Shown: positions 1 to 12,400 of the stretch, piece by piece
Layout: each line of letters begins with the position of its first letter
How positions within the stretch are numbered: position 1 is the stretch's first letter
Assembly: GCA_940671915.1 (NCBI GenBank)
Contig: CALNVZ010003435.1
Location: 1,270,866 to 1,334,865, forward strand
From: Paracentrotus lividus
Lineage: Eukaryota; Echinodermata; Echinoidea; Camarodonta; Echinidae
Direction: 5' to 3'
Length of the DNA: 64,000 nt
Position numbers and translations under genes: made by a program
Notes under the pieces: model-generated
Told to the model about the DNA's origin: nothing
What the model saw: the letters and a program-made list of their open reading frames with translations, nothing else
Database searches by the model: none

Positions 1-1083
1 GTAATGGCAAGCATTACTCTTTGAAAATCTCTAAAGGACTACAATACTTCTAGGCCCAAATTTTTAGAATATGGCGCATCTCCCATACCTTTTATTTTTG
101 TGTTTCAGTATCGTCTGCCTGTTTGCTGGGACATCAATGATTTTATTAGTATGTTCTCTTAGCCTTTTATTTTCTACTGCATTCATAGTCATATCAAACA
201 AGTTAAATGAAGAAAAGTTTGAATAAGCAGTAGATTTCAGTCCTAGCTTGATTTCAATCATTCAAAGGTCAACCCTCAATGTTCACTGGCGTTGTTTCAT
301 TTTTTTTTCTTGGATCTGTTCCTCAAAGTCTTTATCTTGTTGATGCTGATCACCTACCTTTATCACCTACCAGTAAAGACCAATGTTGTCTTAGTTGACT
401 TGCCTTTAATTACATACAGGATTCATTGAGTTGGATAGTCACTTAACCTGGGCTGTGTTTCATCAAGTTGTTAGTAACTTACGTATGACTTTACCAACAA
501 CTGGTGATCAGTTCTTCTGCTATATGATTGATAATGTGATTCGTTTATCACCCAAGAACATGTTCCAGTCTTTCGTAAAGTCATTCGTAACTTTAAGAAC
601 GACTTGGTGAAACACCCCCCTGCTCATAGACCAAATATAAACAGTGTTTCCAATTAAAATCTGTATTAAAGCAAACCTGTAAAAAGACCACCCGGGTATA
701 AAGACTCCTTGTCTCCTTTGATCTGTCTCTACATACAGTTTTCTCCCTAGCACCTCTTTCTGTACAAGAAACGCTTTGGTCAAATCCATCACATGATTCC
801 CTCTTTCATCTTTTATCAATCGAGTCCCTCAAACGACAGACATCAATACATGTTCTCCTGTACAAGCCACACAGGAACGTTGTTAGCACTAACAGTAGCC
901 CAGTTACTATCAGGAACATCGCAGCGACGCATAATGTCACAACAGCGCATTACATTTTGTATATACATCTGGGATCAACCTTTGACATTACCATCCAAAA
1001 TATGTGACAGGGCCTCCTGTTAGTGCTTTTTAAGCGCTAACGTTTCTGTGCAGCGAGCACTATTTAATTGTTAGATGGTCGAT
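1..1083. other. VPS35 3' flank / possible 3' UTR
   Basis: There is no gene beyond the VPS35 stop. Minus-strand AATAAA hexamers lie at 91-96, 142-147 and 166-171, too distant to assign with confidence. The stretch includes a small inverted-repeat element (450-619) and a weak copy of the exon 17 tail (821-862). Confidence 0.4.
450..619. mobile_element. MITE-like inverted-repeat element, GGGxxTGTTTCA termini
   Basis: The left terminus, reading GGGCTGTGTTTCATCAAGTT, is matched on the opposite strand by a right end reading ACTTGGTGAAACACCCCCC. The inner arms also pair (ACTTACGTATGACTTT with AAAGTCATTCGTAACTT). It is about 170 bp with no coding capacity. The terminus resembles that of the element at 54319-54522. 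Confidence 0.7.
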
Positions 1084-1260
1084 CTACAGAGCGAGACCCT
1101 CAAACGACGGACCTTCATCCCCGCTCTCCTGTTTATTCCTCAGATGGTCAATGGTGTTGTTATAGTGTTTGGTGATCTGTTCCGTTTCCTCGTTGTCTTC
1201 CAGGTTAGGCATGTCCTCTCGGATCTTGTCCAGGAGCTGGTTTAGAACCTGGATTGTGAT
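1084..1260 (-). CDS. VPS35: VPS35 exon 17, terminal coding exon (residues 740-797)
   Basis: This exon has 177 nt including TAG. It encodes [38 protein letters not shown] and the C-terminal [10 protein letters not shown], which closely parallels the vertebrate EGPIYEGLIL end. Acceptor ATGCAG. Confidence 0.97.
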   Translation of the reverse strand: MTIQVLNQLLDKIREDMPNLEDNEETEQITKHYNNTIDHLRNKQESGDEGPSFEGLAL

Positions 1261-4200
1261 CTGCATAAAAAAAAATACAAAACAAATTTTTTTAAAAGCT
1301 GCATGATCATTGCAAAACAAGGACTCGAGATGGTGCTCTATTTCCCCTTCCATGTTCTTGCCACCATTGTTCACAGAGATGATGACTTAATTTGCATACG
1401 GTTGTCAATCAAAATAAGTGCACAGGCCAGCTTATTGCGATCGTGCTGTACAGTGTGATTCGCAACGTACACGTTTGTATGTGTGTGTGTATACTGTGTG
1501 TGCATAATGCACTGTATCAAGGAGCTTCGGGGGTTAATGCGCTACGCATGCAATGCAGTGTATATATCACGTGCATAGCTAGCTTCTCGCTGTGGGTCGC
1601 ATCACAGGCGGAGCCAACCCGTTCTGTCCTTCGAACAGCAGTCAAATCATTCTGGCTTTTGGATCACTATGTAAGAGTCGCACATCGTTAGTACCAATGG
1701 GCAGCTTGCAAAGTTTGTCACCATGTACGTATTTCAAACTCCCTCTACACTACGGGGATTATGTGCCTTTAACAATAATCTACTGTAGTGGGAAAGGTGA
1801 ACTAAATAATTTGGAGCTTTCAAAATATTTTTGAACAGGAGTAATATAATAGTTCAAAGGTCTACAAGCAAGGATTGCTCTTCAATTGCCCTTATAGTCA
1901 CATCCTGATTGGAAAAAAAGTTGAAATGTTCAGGCCGAATATTGTGTAGTTCCATACATGCATTTACGTGTGTAGTGTATGTGAGTCTTGGCAGAATTCG
2001 GATATTTTCTTATAATTTTGTTGATTACATAACCTAACAGCACAAAAAAGACCTTAGGTCAATTGTCATCAACCTTTCCCAATCACTCTGAGACAGATTC
2101 TTTTACAATTCAATCTCATGACTACAACAGTAATTTGCCTATAATGGTGGAAAAAGTCTACAAACTCAATTCATAATTGACAGTCGATCTTGCCCAAGTC
2201 CAATATTTTGGGACTAAAGAAATAGTTTTAGCTGAAGACTTTCATCTTGGCCTATCATTTGACTTATGCGAGTTTGATTTTGGCAAGCTCGACAGAAATT
2301 CTAAAATTAAAATGGCAGATTGCCTTTCTGTCTTTGATAATACAAAGGAAAAGCACATAATCAATATAAATACTTTATCACTATATAGAGATTCTATCAT
2401 GAGATAATTCGAGAGGTCCCAAGCAATCCTTTTAAAAGTAATGGACTGTAAAACTATTGGTCAACCTGGAGTCTGTGCTAACAGACTATAGGGTAATCAC
2501 AGTACTACGAAGCAGGCTGTTTGACTTATCATCATTATTCCTTCAAGAAAGAAAATCATTACAGTTCAGTGTACACAATCCAAAATACAATCCAGTACAA
2601 TAAAAAAGAAGACATACACATGTATCCACTATTGGATCCAGATTGGCAGAAAAAGTTGACTACAGTCCACCTTGCCTAAGTTGAATAATTGTCTAAATTG
2701 AAGGAATTTTAAAGTTATCTTCTCTTTATATTGTATTGTATTTTAACCTTCAAATCTAATTTCTTTTCAACATATTTCTTCAGTCCCAACAGATTCCGCT
2801 AAGGCAAATTTGACAATACATTACTTTGACATAAAGCGTCTTGATCTTACCTGATCATTACCACGTTCATAGAAGTAGATGTATCTGTTGAGGATTTCCA
2901 CAAAGAGTTGGACCTGAACAGTTGGATCCATGCACTGATTGGCAATCCTTAGAGCTTTCTTGAGACATTCAGCTACTCTCTTACCATCATGGATCTAAAA
3001 GCAATGGGGATATAGATGGTTAATACTTCATATAAGTACAGTTAGATGTATCTGTTGAGGATTTCGACAAAGAGTTGGACCTGAACAGTTGGATCCGTAC
3101 ACTGATTGGCGATCCTTAGAGCTTTCTTGAGACATTCAGCTACTCTCTTACCATCATGGATCTAAAAGCAGGTTAAGAAGACCAATCATCAAAATGAAAA
3201 TTGAATATCTTCAGAAATCATCTCTCAACTTCCTAAGTTTCAAGGAACAAGGAGCAGTGGCAATTTAACCCATCAAGGAAAATGTCTCCTTTTACTGATG
3301 CTTTTGCATTATCTCTGAAACTAGAATGCCATAAAGTATAAATTACATATCAACAGAAAGAGCAAAAATCACTGACCTAGAGGGATTTTTTTTTTCTGCC
3401 ACTTTACATTGAACAGTTCTTGAATTAGAACAGTTCAAATGAAAATAATCATCAAAATTTCTAAATAGGTAATGCGAAGGAAAATGTTTAATCGCTGTTT
3501 TAACGCGCAAATTGGTAATTTTTTCTATGCATTTTGTAATTTTCATTAGTAAAGTGTAACTATAAATTTGAATTTTTTAAAGGTTGTAGGAGTGAAATAA
3601 TAATATAATTGTTGCCAATTTGAGGATCAAAACGTTGGGAAATCTCTGTCATCTATGGGTCAATTTGAGCATACAGCTTACTGCTTACAGCTTACTATAT
3701 AATAATATAATTGTTGCCAATTTGAGGATCAAAACCATGGGAAATCTCTGTCATCTATGGGTTAATTTGAGCATACAGCTTACTCCTGCTACAACCATGA
3801 ATACAATAAAGACTTCATTATAAGGTAGTTCTTCCCGTTCGGATTTCAACATTTTTAGCAAGGTAATTAATTTGCTTGGTGTAGACCATCTTGTTATAAC
3901 AGGCATGGACTGTATCACATAAATTGTAGATATTGAAATATAAAAAAAATAAAAAAATTACATATTGGAGGGGCAGCCAACTCAACATGGCAGAATCTTA
4001 ATTTCATCTCCTTGGGTGTGCATAAAGTCCGTCAACATCTTACTGTTCAGTCCATTACCATTATAACAAGCACATATAAATGATTTCATTATGACGCAAT
4101 TGTCCAAATCTCACCAAGTTTGAAAAATATGCAAAGTGATGAGTTTAGTAACACAAGATTTGGTATAACAGGGTAATTGAATTAGTCCCGAGCACCTCAA

Positions 4201-6410
4201 TATAATGGGTGTGGACTGTACCAGCCTAGTGCTGTTTGTATAAGGCTCTGTGACACAAAGACACAGGTTCAAGCCTCACCTCCTCCCCGTTGCTCTCCGT
4301 ACTCCTTCCGGACCAGAAGAGATGAGAGCAGACACCAACCCCTCGGCACTGGTCAGGCTTCTTGAGTAGCTTAGAGGCAGCCAGGGCACACTGTGTTCTG
4401 AGTGGTTCGTGGTTCTCCTCTCCGAAGCAGCTCATACGCTCAAAGGTTGCGATGATCAAGGTAATGGCTGCCAGCTGGGCCTTGGAGTCGCTGATCTCAT
4501 CTTCGTAGAGTGAGAAGGCCTATTAGAACAGCGAAGAATAGAGACTAATCAATAAATTGCACATTACAGTTCAACAATGTTAAAACCTTGAAGGACAGAA
4601 CCACATGAATACTTTATACACCTTTATTAATGATGCCATTTGGTATCACTCACTTTGCCTGAAAAGAAGACCTAAAATATTGGAGCCCCATACATATACT
4701 CTCTAAGAAAATGCCTTGAAAAATCTAAAAGGGGGATCATTAGGGACTGGTGTAAGCAAAGGTCAGCTCAGGGATGAGACAATTCTGGTACTTATAGACA
4801 TGTCTTTCTAAATAAACCCAGTGCATCATTTCCACCCTCTATTTTGTTTTGTAATGCCAATTATTCCTATATGTTAGGTACAACATAAAAATGGTTTCAA
4901 CACAATTATCATCACAATCACTATTCACCAGTTGAAGAATGTTGGATACTATTTACAAAGTTCACGGTTGTCAACACTAGCTGCAACAAATCATTTTAAT
5001 TTGAAGGTGAAACAAAGTCATCCATTGTGTTGCTGCCTAATCATACAAATTATTAAATATTTTTGTTTATTTATGCAATAAGGAGTGAAATAAATGGTCA
5101 ACGAGAGGGATGTTCTGTACCCGTATTCTTTTTATCCTGCAAAAAGCTTAGCCAAAAATCGATTAAATGCATGCTTGATCACTTTAATAAAGCTGTACAT
5201 TGAACAAGAGGAAAAGCAGATTCTCTGGCCCGTATTCTCAAAAGCCGCCTAACTTTAAGCCCGGCTTAAATCTGTGGTTTAACTATGGCCTGCTAAAAGG
5301 GACTCGATCCCGAAAAGTAGATGTTCAATTCATTATTATTTTTGGTAGTGAAACTATTAAACACTGCTTGGGAATGATAAGTACAAGAGTTTCCCTTGAA
5401 ATTGAAACACGATTCCAGAATTCAGTTAAGGTGATAGGAACATGCAACATAGACAGATTTATTCCCTTGTAGCAGGCCATAGTTAAACCACAGATTTAAG
5501 CTGGACTTAAATTTAGGCAGCTTTTGTGAATAAGGCCAATACCTGTGACATGAACTCGTAGGCCACCGTCTCGTGGTTCTCAAAACCGATCTCCCCGGCG
5601 GCGAGGGCGCCCTGTAAGAAGAGACGAAGTGGGAGCTCCGCTAGCTCTGCCTTGATAAGCGCTGTGATGGTCTGATGACAGAATGTGAAGATCTTCTGAC
5701 ATTTCTTCTCCCATTTATCATCCTAGTGGTAGGAGAGAAAAGAAAAAAGCTTGTAACAATTCTGCAAATTTTGTTTTTATTTTAGGTATACAGTCCAAAT
5801 TGATATCAACATCACTGTTTGGTTGCCCTTGATTGCAGTCTAATAAATTTATGTCCCTTCAAATATCGAATCACACAGCTCCATCAATTACAATCAGCTC
5901 CAAGGTTGTGCTCTGTTACCAAAGACTTTTTATCAGAAAGTGACTAATAGATTTAAAATAAAATCCTATTTTACCCTAGAAATTTTTTATTCAAAGTCCA
6001 AAAAGACAGAGATATATATAGATCATAATTTAGACACATCATAGCAAATGAACACACAGGATAAGAGGAAAGGAGAAGAGTTCACTTTACTGTAATCAGG
6101 TAATAATACATCCAGACATTCCCACATAGAATAACCGGAAAAAGACAACAGACATAAAAAGACAAGAAAACAGGTAGACTAATGCATAAACACAACCAGT
6201 CATACAGACTGTCAGACAAACAGACATCACCAGACATTAAAACAAACAGACATGTATACAAACATACCTCCAGACATTCACACATACAGACAGACTGAAA
6301 CAGATACAAAAAAAAAAAACAAAAAAAAAAACAGATAGACTGACAGACATACATGTAAACACAAACGGACCATCAGGAAAACATACCTCACAAGACACCC
6401 ACACATACTT

Positions 6411-6443
<33 letters not shown>

Positions 6444-9400
6444 TACCTCCAGACATCCAAACATACTGACAGACTGGTATACAATACATTGTAGACCATC
6501 CAACCGAAATACACAAAGACATCCAACTTACCTCTTCAGCCAGTTCCTTGTATGTGAATGCTAACCTGAATGCAGAGAAAGCTAATGGTGGTAATGTGTA
6601 CTTTATTCTCTTGTTCCCTCCTACTCCAAAGTGTTTTCTGGCTGTGTTTAAGATCTAAAATAAAAATATAAATACCACAGGATACAGAGTATTTAATCAA
6701 TCACAATATAGACATGAAATGTTGAAATAGTTTTGTATGACATGTACAAACAAATGTAAGTTCAAAATTTCTTTTCCCATTTTAATCAGTTTGGCACCTT
6801 AGCCCAATCACATAGTTTTATCTTGTGTGATATAAATAAAAGGCTAATAAGGACATAAAAACATGATCAATCTTACACCTAAACACATATACAAAATGTT
6901 TTAAATAATAAAGTTATATTGAATCATCTTTCCTGGCCACTCAGCTTACTAGCTAAGATCTATACAAAAACCATTTACATTTTATTTTATAGAATGATAA
7001 TACTCTCAGTGATTTTTTTTCATGAACACTTATACCTAAACAACTGAAAAGATTGATACAAATATGACATCTATACTAGTAATCCTAAAATAAAAAAAAG
7101 TTATCATTTTTTTTCTTTAAAGTTGACTCTATAATACATCTATGTGTATATTGAATGCCTTTTTTTACTCTGTAATAGACAAACAAAACTTTGTACAACT
7201 TAAATATTCAGATATAGGCCTATACATATGTACATGTAGGCCTACTCTCAATTCTTGAATATCCCCCGCCCACTGTATCACCATTTTTACAAAATATTTG
7301 GAATTAATGTCATATAAATTTAAAATGACAAAACTAAGAAAAAAGAAAAGGAAAGAGGGAACCAAAAAAGAAAGGCACAAACCACTGCTCCCCCCCCCCA
7401 CACACACACATGCACAGAAGGAAGTATTGGACAAAGCCATTTCCTATAGAAAGAGCAAAAGTATCCGTCATTTACTTTGAGATTAATGATAATGATGAAA
7501 TAATAAATTTATTAGCAGGATAAGTTATTTATAAAATTTGAAAAGGGAGATGAGCACACTTCATAAAATTTAAAAACGTCAATAAATTAAATTTTGTTGA
7601 AAAAATCTCTTCCATGTAGTAATGTTTAGTAACAGAATTTTGTCCATGGATATATAAGAGAGATCCATGCATTTTGCCACAGCAGATGGATGGATGGGTA
7701 TTATTCACAATCGATGTCACAAGGTGAACGATTACGAGCAAATTTTACGACCCCTGTCATCACAGTTTAAGATGTTAAGTCATAAATCATAAACTCTCTG
7801 TACGTCATAAACCTCTAGAATATCGGCAAACCAGAATAGAAAGCCAATATAGAATTTCTCTATTTACGTCATAAACCCCACAGGCATTTACATGTAAGGG
7901 ATGAACTATACCTGTATATTCTTTTATTTCCTCCTTTTGAAATAAAATTTTCCTATACAATGTAATAAACAACATGTTTTATTCATCATATTTGATCACC
8001 AACAGAAGAAAATTCATGAATACATAGTGACCTACTGGTGATTCACTAACAGCTAAAAAATCCCATATAAAACAAATTTTAAGATCAATACAGTCTGTGT
8101 AAAAAAAAATGGTACAGTCGGGGAAAAAATCATTTAGGTGTGAAATCTTTTCATATAATGTGTGTTTGTGGTACCAAATTAAAGCCAAAAGATTTTTCTT
8201 GCTGATGTGCTTTGTCCTGTATAATTTGCTTTCGTAAAACAAAAGTTATGCTAAGTTTTGTACGACGAGGAACAAATCAAAATTACGCACTTCTATTGTT
8301 CTGGAGCGCTGAATTCACGGTCCTTATGCGAAATCGTACACAAAGGCATGGGACGGCGTGCGAAAAATGGATTTTTCTTGATTGTAGAAAATTAGTCATA
8401 TCTCAAAAAATACTGCACCAAATGTGATGAAAAAAATTGCAGAAGAAAGAGTGATATTCCTGCTTCATGAAAATAACAAACAATACCACGTTGATATTAA
8501 CCTTCACACCATAAAAAAATGTTTTCCAACTGTACCATTTTATTTGACACAGACTGTATATCTGTACAGGCTTACACATTTACATACTACATGTAGTTCC
8601 TTATACCAATAATTGGGATTGATTTTATCTGTTAGTGTATCCCCCCCTTCCCTTCCCTGATTTATATTGTGTTGTGCACCCCCCTACTATTCATCTCTTC
8701 TCTCACCCAAATTTTGTCTTATTTCTTTCTCTCTTTTTCTCTCAGAATCTTCCTGTCTCTGAATTGCTTTAAAATTATCTTACTCTCTTAATACTGTTTC
8801 TTTCTTGTTAAATTGTCCTAATTTTTTAAATCTTGTTTTCACAACCCATGCATAGCCAGCTCACCCTTCTTTACACTCCACTTTTTCCCCACCCACTCTC
8901 TCTCTCTCTCTCTCTGTGGATCAGTTCACCCTCCCTATCTTAGCACATCCTCACATTTTCTCTATCTCTTTCTCTTCCTACCTTCTCTATTCCTTTCTTT
9001 ATCCACTGAGATACATGTACCCTTAGTCCTCTTAGCTCTGAGGAGACTTGTATAATTTTTCCCCCTTGAAATTGTTCTATAAATAAAAATAAAAATTGGG
9101 GTTATTCTTACCAAATATTGCTGGTCTGCATCTTCCGCTTGTAAGAGATTGATAAACCTTCCCATCAGGCCTTGTTCTTCGGCAAAATCTTCAGGGTCCT
9201 CCTGTATTTCACACACACACAAAAAAAAGGTATTGTAATCATGACCTTAAAAAAGTATGAAATAATGTTAGTTTACTAAAGTGCACTTAGGGCCTATCTG
9301 ATGTAATATCAGTCAAGGCACAATGATTAATAATGCTATTTTGTTGAATTGAACAAACATAAAATATTTGAGATTAACTCCTAAATTTATAATATAAAAG

Positions 9401-12400
9401 ACATCCTTACACGCTTACAAGTAATTGAATAATGGAAATTTGAATTACAAATTTGTAAAATTACACATTCATACTGGACAAAATATGCATCCGATAATAC
9501 ACGATGTAAATGTATGAATACTACCAACAATTAAATATGCACAGCTGGTAATAATGTGAAATAGTTGATATTCTGCTGTGTACACAATATACGTTCCAAC
9601 ATCACTACACAAATATAAGAATAAGGAGATACAACAAGTAGAATTACATGTACAATATCTTTATGTTACTTATCAAATTTGTAATCTACATCACACCCTG
9701 TTGACAATAAGCTTGAGATATTCTTTTCTCAAAGAGAACTTGGGAATATCTATTAAAATATGAATATTAAATCATCTCCAAAAAGTAAACCTACATTTAA
9801 CTCTAATTCTGAAAAAAAAGAAGGAAAAAAAAAAGATGAATCATTCAGTAAAGCCTCAGGTTTACTCTGTATAGAGTTCACAGACAGAAATTTCACTTGT
9901 CTGCCCAAAACAGACCGTCAAAAATCAATTTGTGAATCACATGAAATACTGAAAATTAATGAGGAGCTCAAGCAATTTCAAATAGCCAACAATATCCATA
10001 AGAAGACTAACTTTACAAACTAAATATATTCAAATATCCTCTTATTATTAAACACATATCTGATTTCAAGCCGTTGATAGTGTGGTGAATGGTTTAGTAC
10101 ATGAAATAGGTTCTAGAAATGAAGACTAATGTTTACTGGGTGAAAGTTGAGTTCACCCCAGGGTTGAGGGTTCCTATAGAGCGATTTCACGTGACGTCAT
10201 CATCTTCTTGTCGGCCATTGTGGTGGGCACGCTATTACTGCCCACCATGGTTACGCATGGTTACGTATACGTATTGCTGCACCAAAGGAGGTTTGAAGTT
10301 ACTCGAGAAACTTTAATTAGTTGATATCGTAATTCTACAACAAAATCATGGGAAATTTCTGTTCAGTTGCTGGTTGTGGAAACAGGGCAGGAAGAGACAA
10401 AAATCTTTCTTTCGGCTGCTCGCAGCAATTACACGAGAAGGAGATATTACTGCAGCGTGCAGAAGCGCGGCTGATGCCAGTGTAGTCTTCGCCGTGACCA
10501 CCCGCCCCGCCCGTGCCCGGTCCGAAGTAGGAAGTGTGCAGTGCGAGATAGCATTTCGGAAAGACAACTCAGCGGATCGAGCTCAAAACCGCAAAAAAAA
10601 GTAAATATTTCACTGTGATAAAGACACAATTATTATGTCACACATGTCGATTTCCTACCTGAAATAAAATGATTTGAGCACGCATCCGAATGTTCTTTGA
10701 TTGCTCGAAATTCTGATTGATTGCAGCAAGCCATTCGTCGTAGGGCCTACACTAACTATACACAGCCCCGTCGCCGAAGGCCGCGGGTTCGCGAAGGGGG
10801 CTGGTCGGGTTTGGCTCACCGACGAGAAGTTCAGAGTTTTTTTTCTTCGATCTCGCGTAATTTAGGCAGGCAGCCGATAGAAAGGTTTTTTTGTCTCTTC
10901 CTGCCCTGTTTCCACAACCAACAACTGAACAGAAATTTCCCATGATTTTGCTGTAGAAGTACAGTATAGTTACTCGAGTAACTTCAAATCTGGCTTTAGT
11001 GCAGCAATACGTATACGTAGCCATGCGTCAGTCGATTTGTATGCCTTCCAAGATGGCCGCCGCGTACCGTTGCTAACAAAAAAATGACGTCACTGGGAAC
11101 GCTCTATGGGGATTGGAGGGGTTTAAATTGGGGTAACAGGTGGTATTGGCATTGACTGACAAGAATGGGAGAAAGGATCACCAGTCTCTGACTGAGATGC
11201 AACGAGGTCAAATGAGGTCACCGAGGGGTGCAACACCTAGCTTTTCAATGGTACAGTTAAAATTGAGTATAGAATATGAAAACAAGAGAAGTATAGTGTA
11301 CAGTGTGCCTGTTCTCAACTATGACTGTGATAACAAGCCAGAAAATAATAATATAATAAAAAAAAAACACGGTTTATTCCCCCTAACCAGCAGACCATAG
11401 AATAATATTTTTTCGATAATTTTATTGTCATTCATTCAGTAGTAGATGCTTAATGCTTAGGATGCATATTATATGTAAGTAGGCCCTACTTTAAAATTTC
11501 TCTATTATATACATGTAGTTAGTTCACAAAATTTATTAAAGTTTATTACAATTTACACATTATGTTCACAATATCTTCTTCAGATTTTTGTTTTGCTTTT
11601 TTTGTTCTTGTTGTTTTTTGTTTGTTAAAAAGACTGGAAACTTCCAGCATAAAACCAAATATTGAATAATCTTAAATTGAGAAGTCTACATACATAAATC
11701 ATGTAATTTTTTTAGAGGAACATAAAAAATAGCCACATACAGCAATTAAATAATCTTTATGAGAAAAATCCATCAATTAAAGTCTGAATTCCATGAAAGC
11801 ATCCTCTAGGTACCAATTTACCCCTGGGTGGGGAGATGTGATAACAAGGTGGTTCAAGAACCACGAGTCTCGCCTGACTTCGCTATCAATAAAACATGCA
11901 ATATACATTGTACATGTATAACATTTTGACACCTAGATGACTTCTGACCTCATCATCCTCATCAACACACAAGTGGTATTAACCAAGGATAATTTATACC
12001 AGGGGTGAACAAAACTGATGCTATAAAAAATTTTGAGACGTCTCCACGACAATTTACCAAAACTGTCTCAAAGCAGTTTCAAAGAACCGTCTCAAAGTAG
12101 TTTCCGTAATTCATGAAACGTCAAAGGGACTGAAGAGACGTCTTACATGTATTATATTTTGACACCTAGATGACTTCTGACCTCATCATCCTCATCAACA
12201 CACAAGTGGTATTAACCGAGGATAATTTATACCAGGGGTGAACAAAACTGATGCTATAAAAATTTTTAAGACGTCTCCGCGACAAGTTTCAAAACTGTCT
12301 CAAAGTAGTTTCAAATCCGTCTCAAAGTAGTTTCAAAGTAGTTTCCGCAAAGTGAGATACCACCCTTACTGACCAATTTGTGTGAAATTTACACTCAAAG

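Larger units (their letters stand above)
10172..11110. mobile_element. THAP-coding inverted-repeat element
   Basis: Two arms of about 250 bp face each other. Each starts near ATAGAGCG, passes GTGACGTCA and TACGTATACGTATTGCTGCA, and reaches a start codon followed by MGNFCSV(A/V)[10 protein letters not shown]. No transposase catalytic region is visible between them. It resembles a non-autonomous derivative of a THAP-containing transposon or a folded-back duplicate of a THAP gene 5' end. Target duplications were not identified. Confidence 0.75.

Noticed and set aside
6082-6526. Overlapping minus-strand Cys/Leu/Ser/Val-rich open frames
   Set aside because: They run across a degenerate CAGA/CATA simple repeat in three frames; low complexity explains them.
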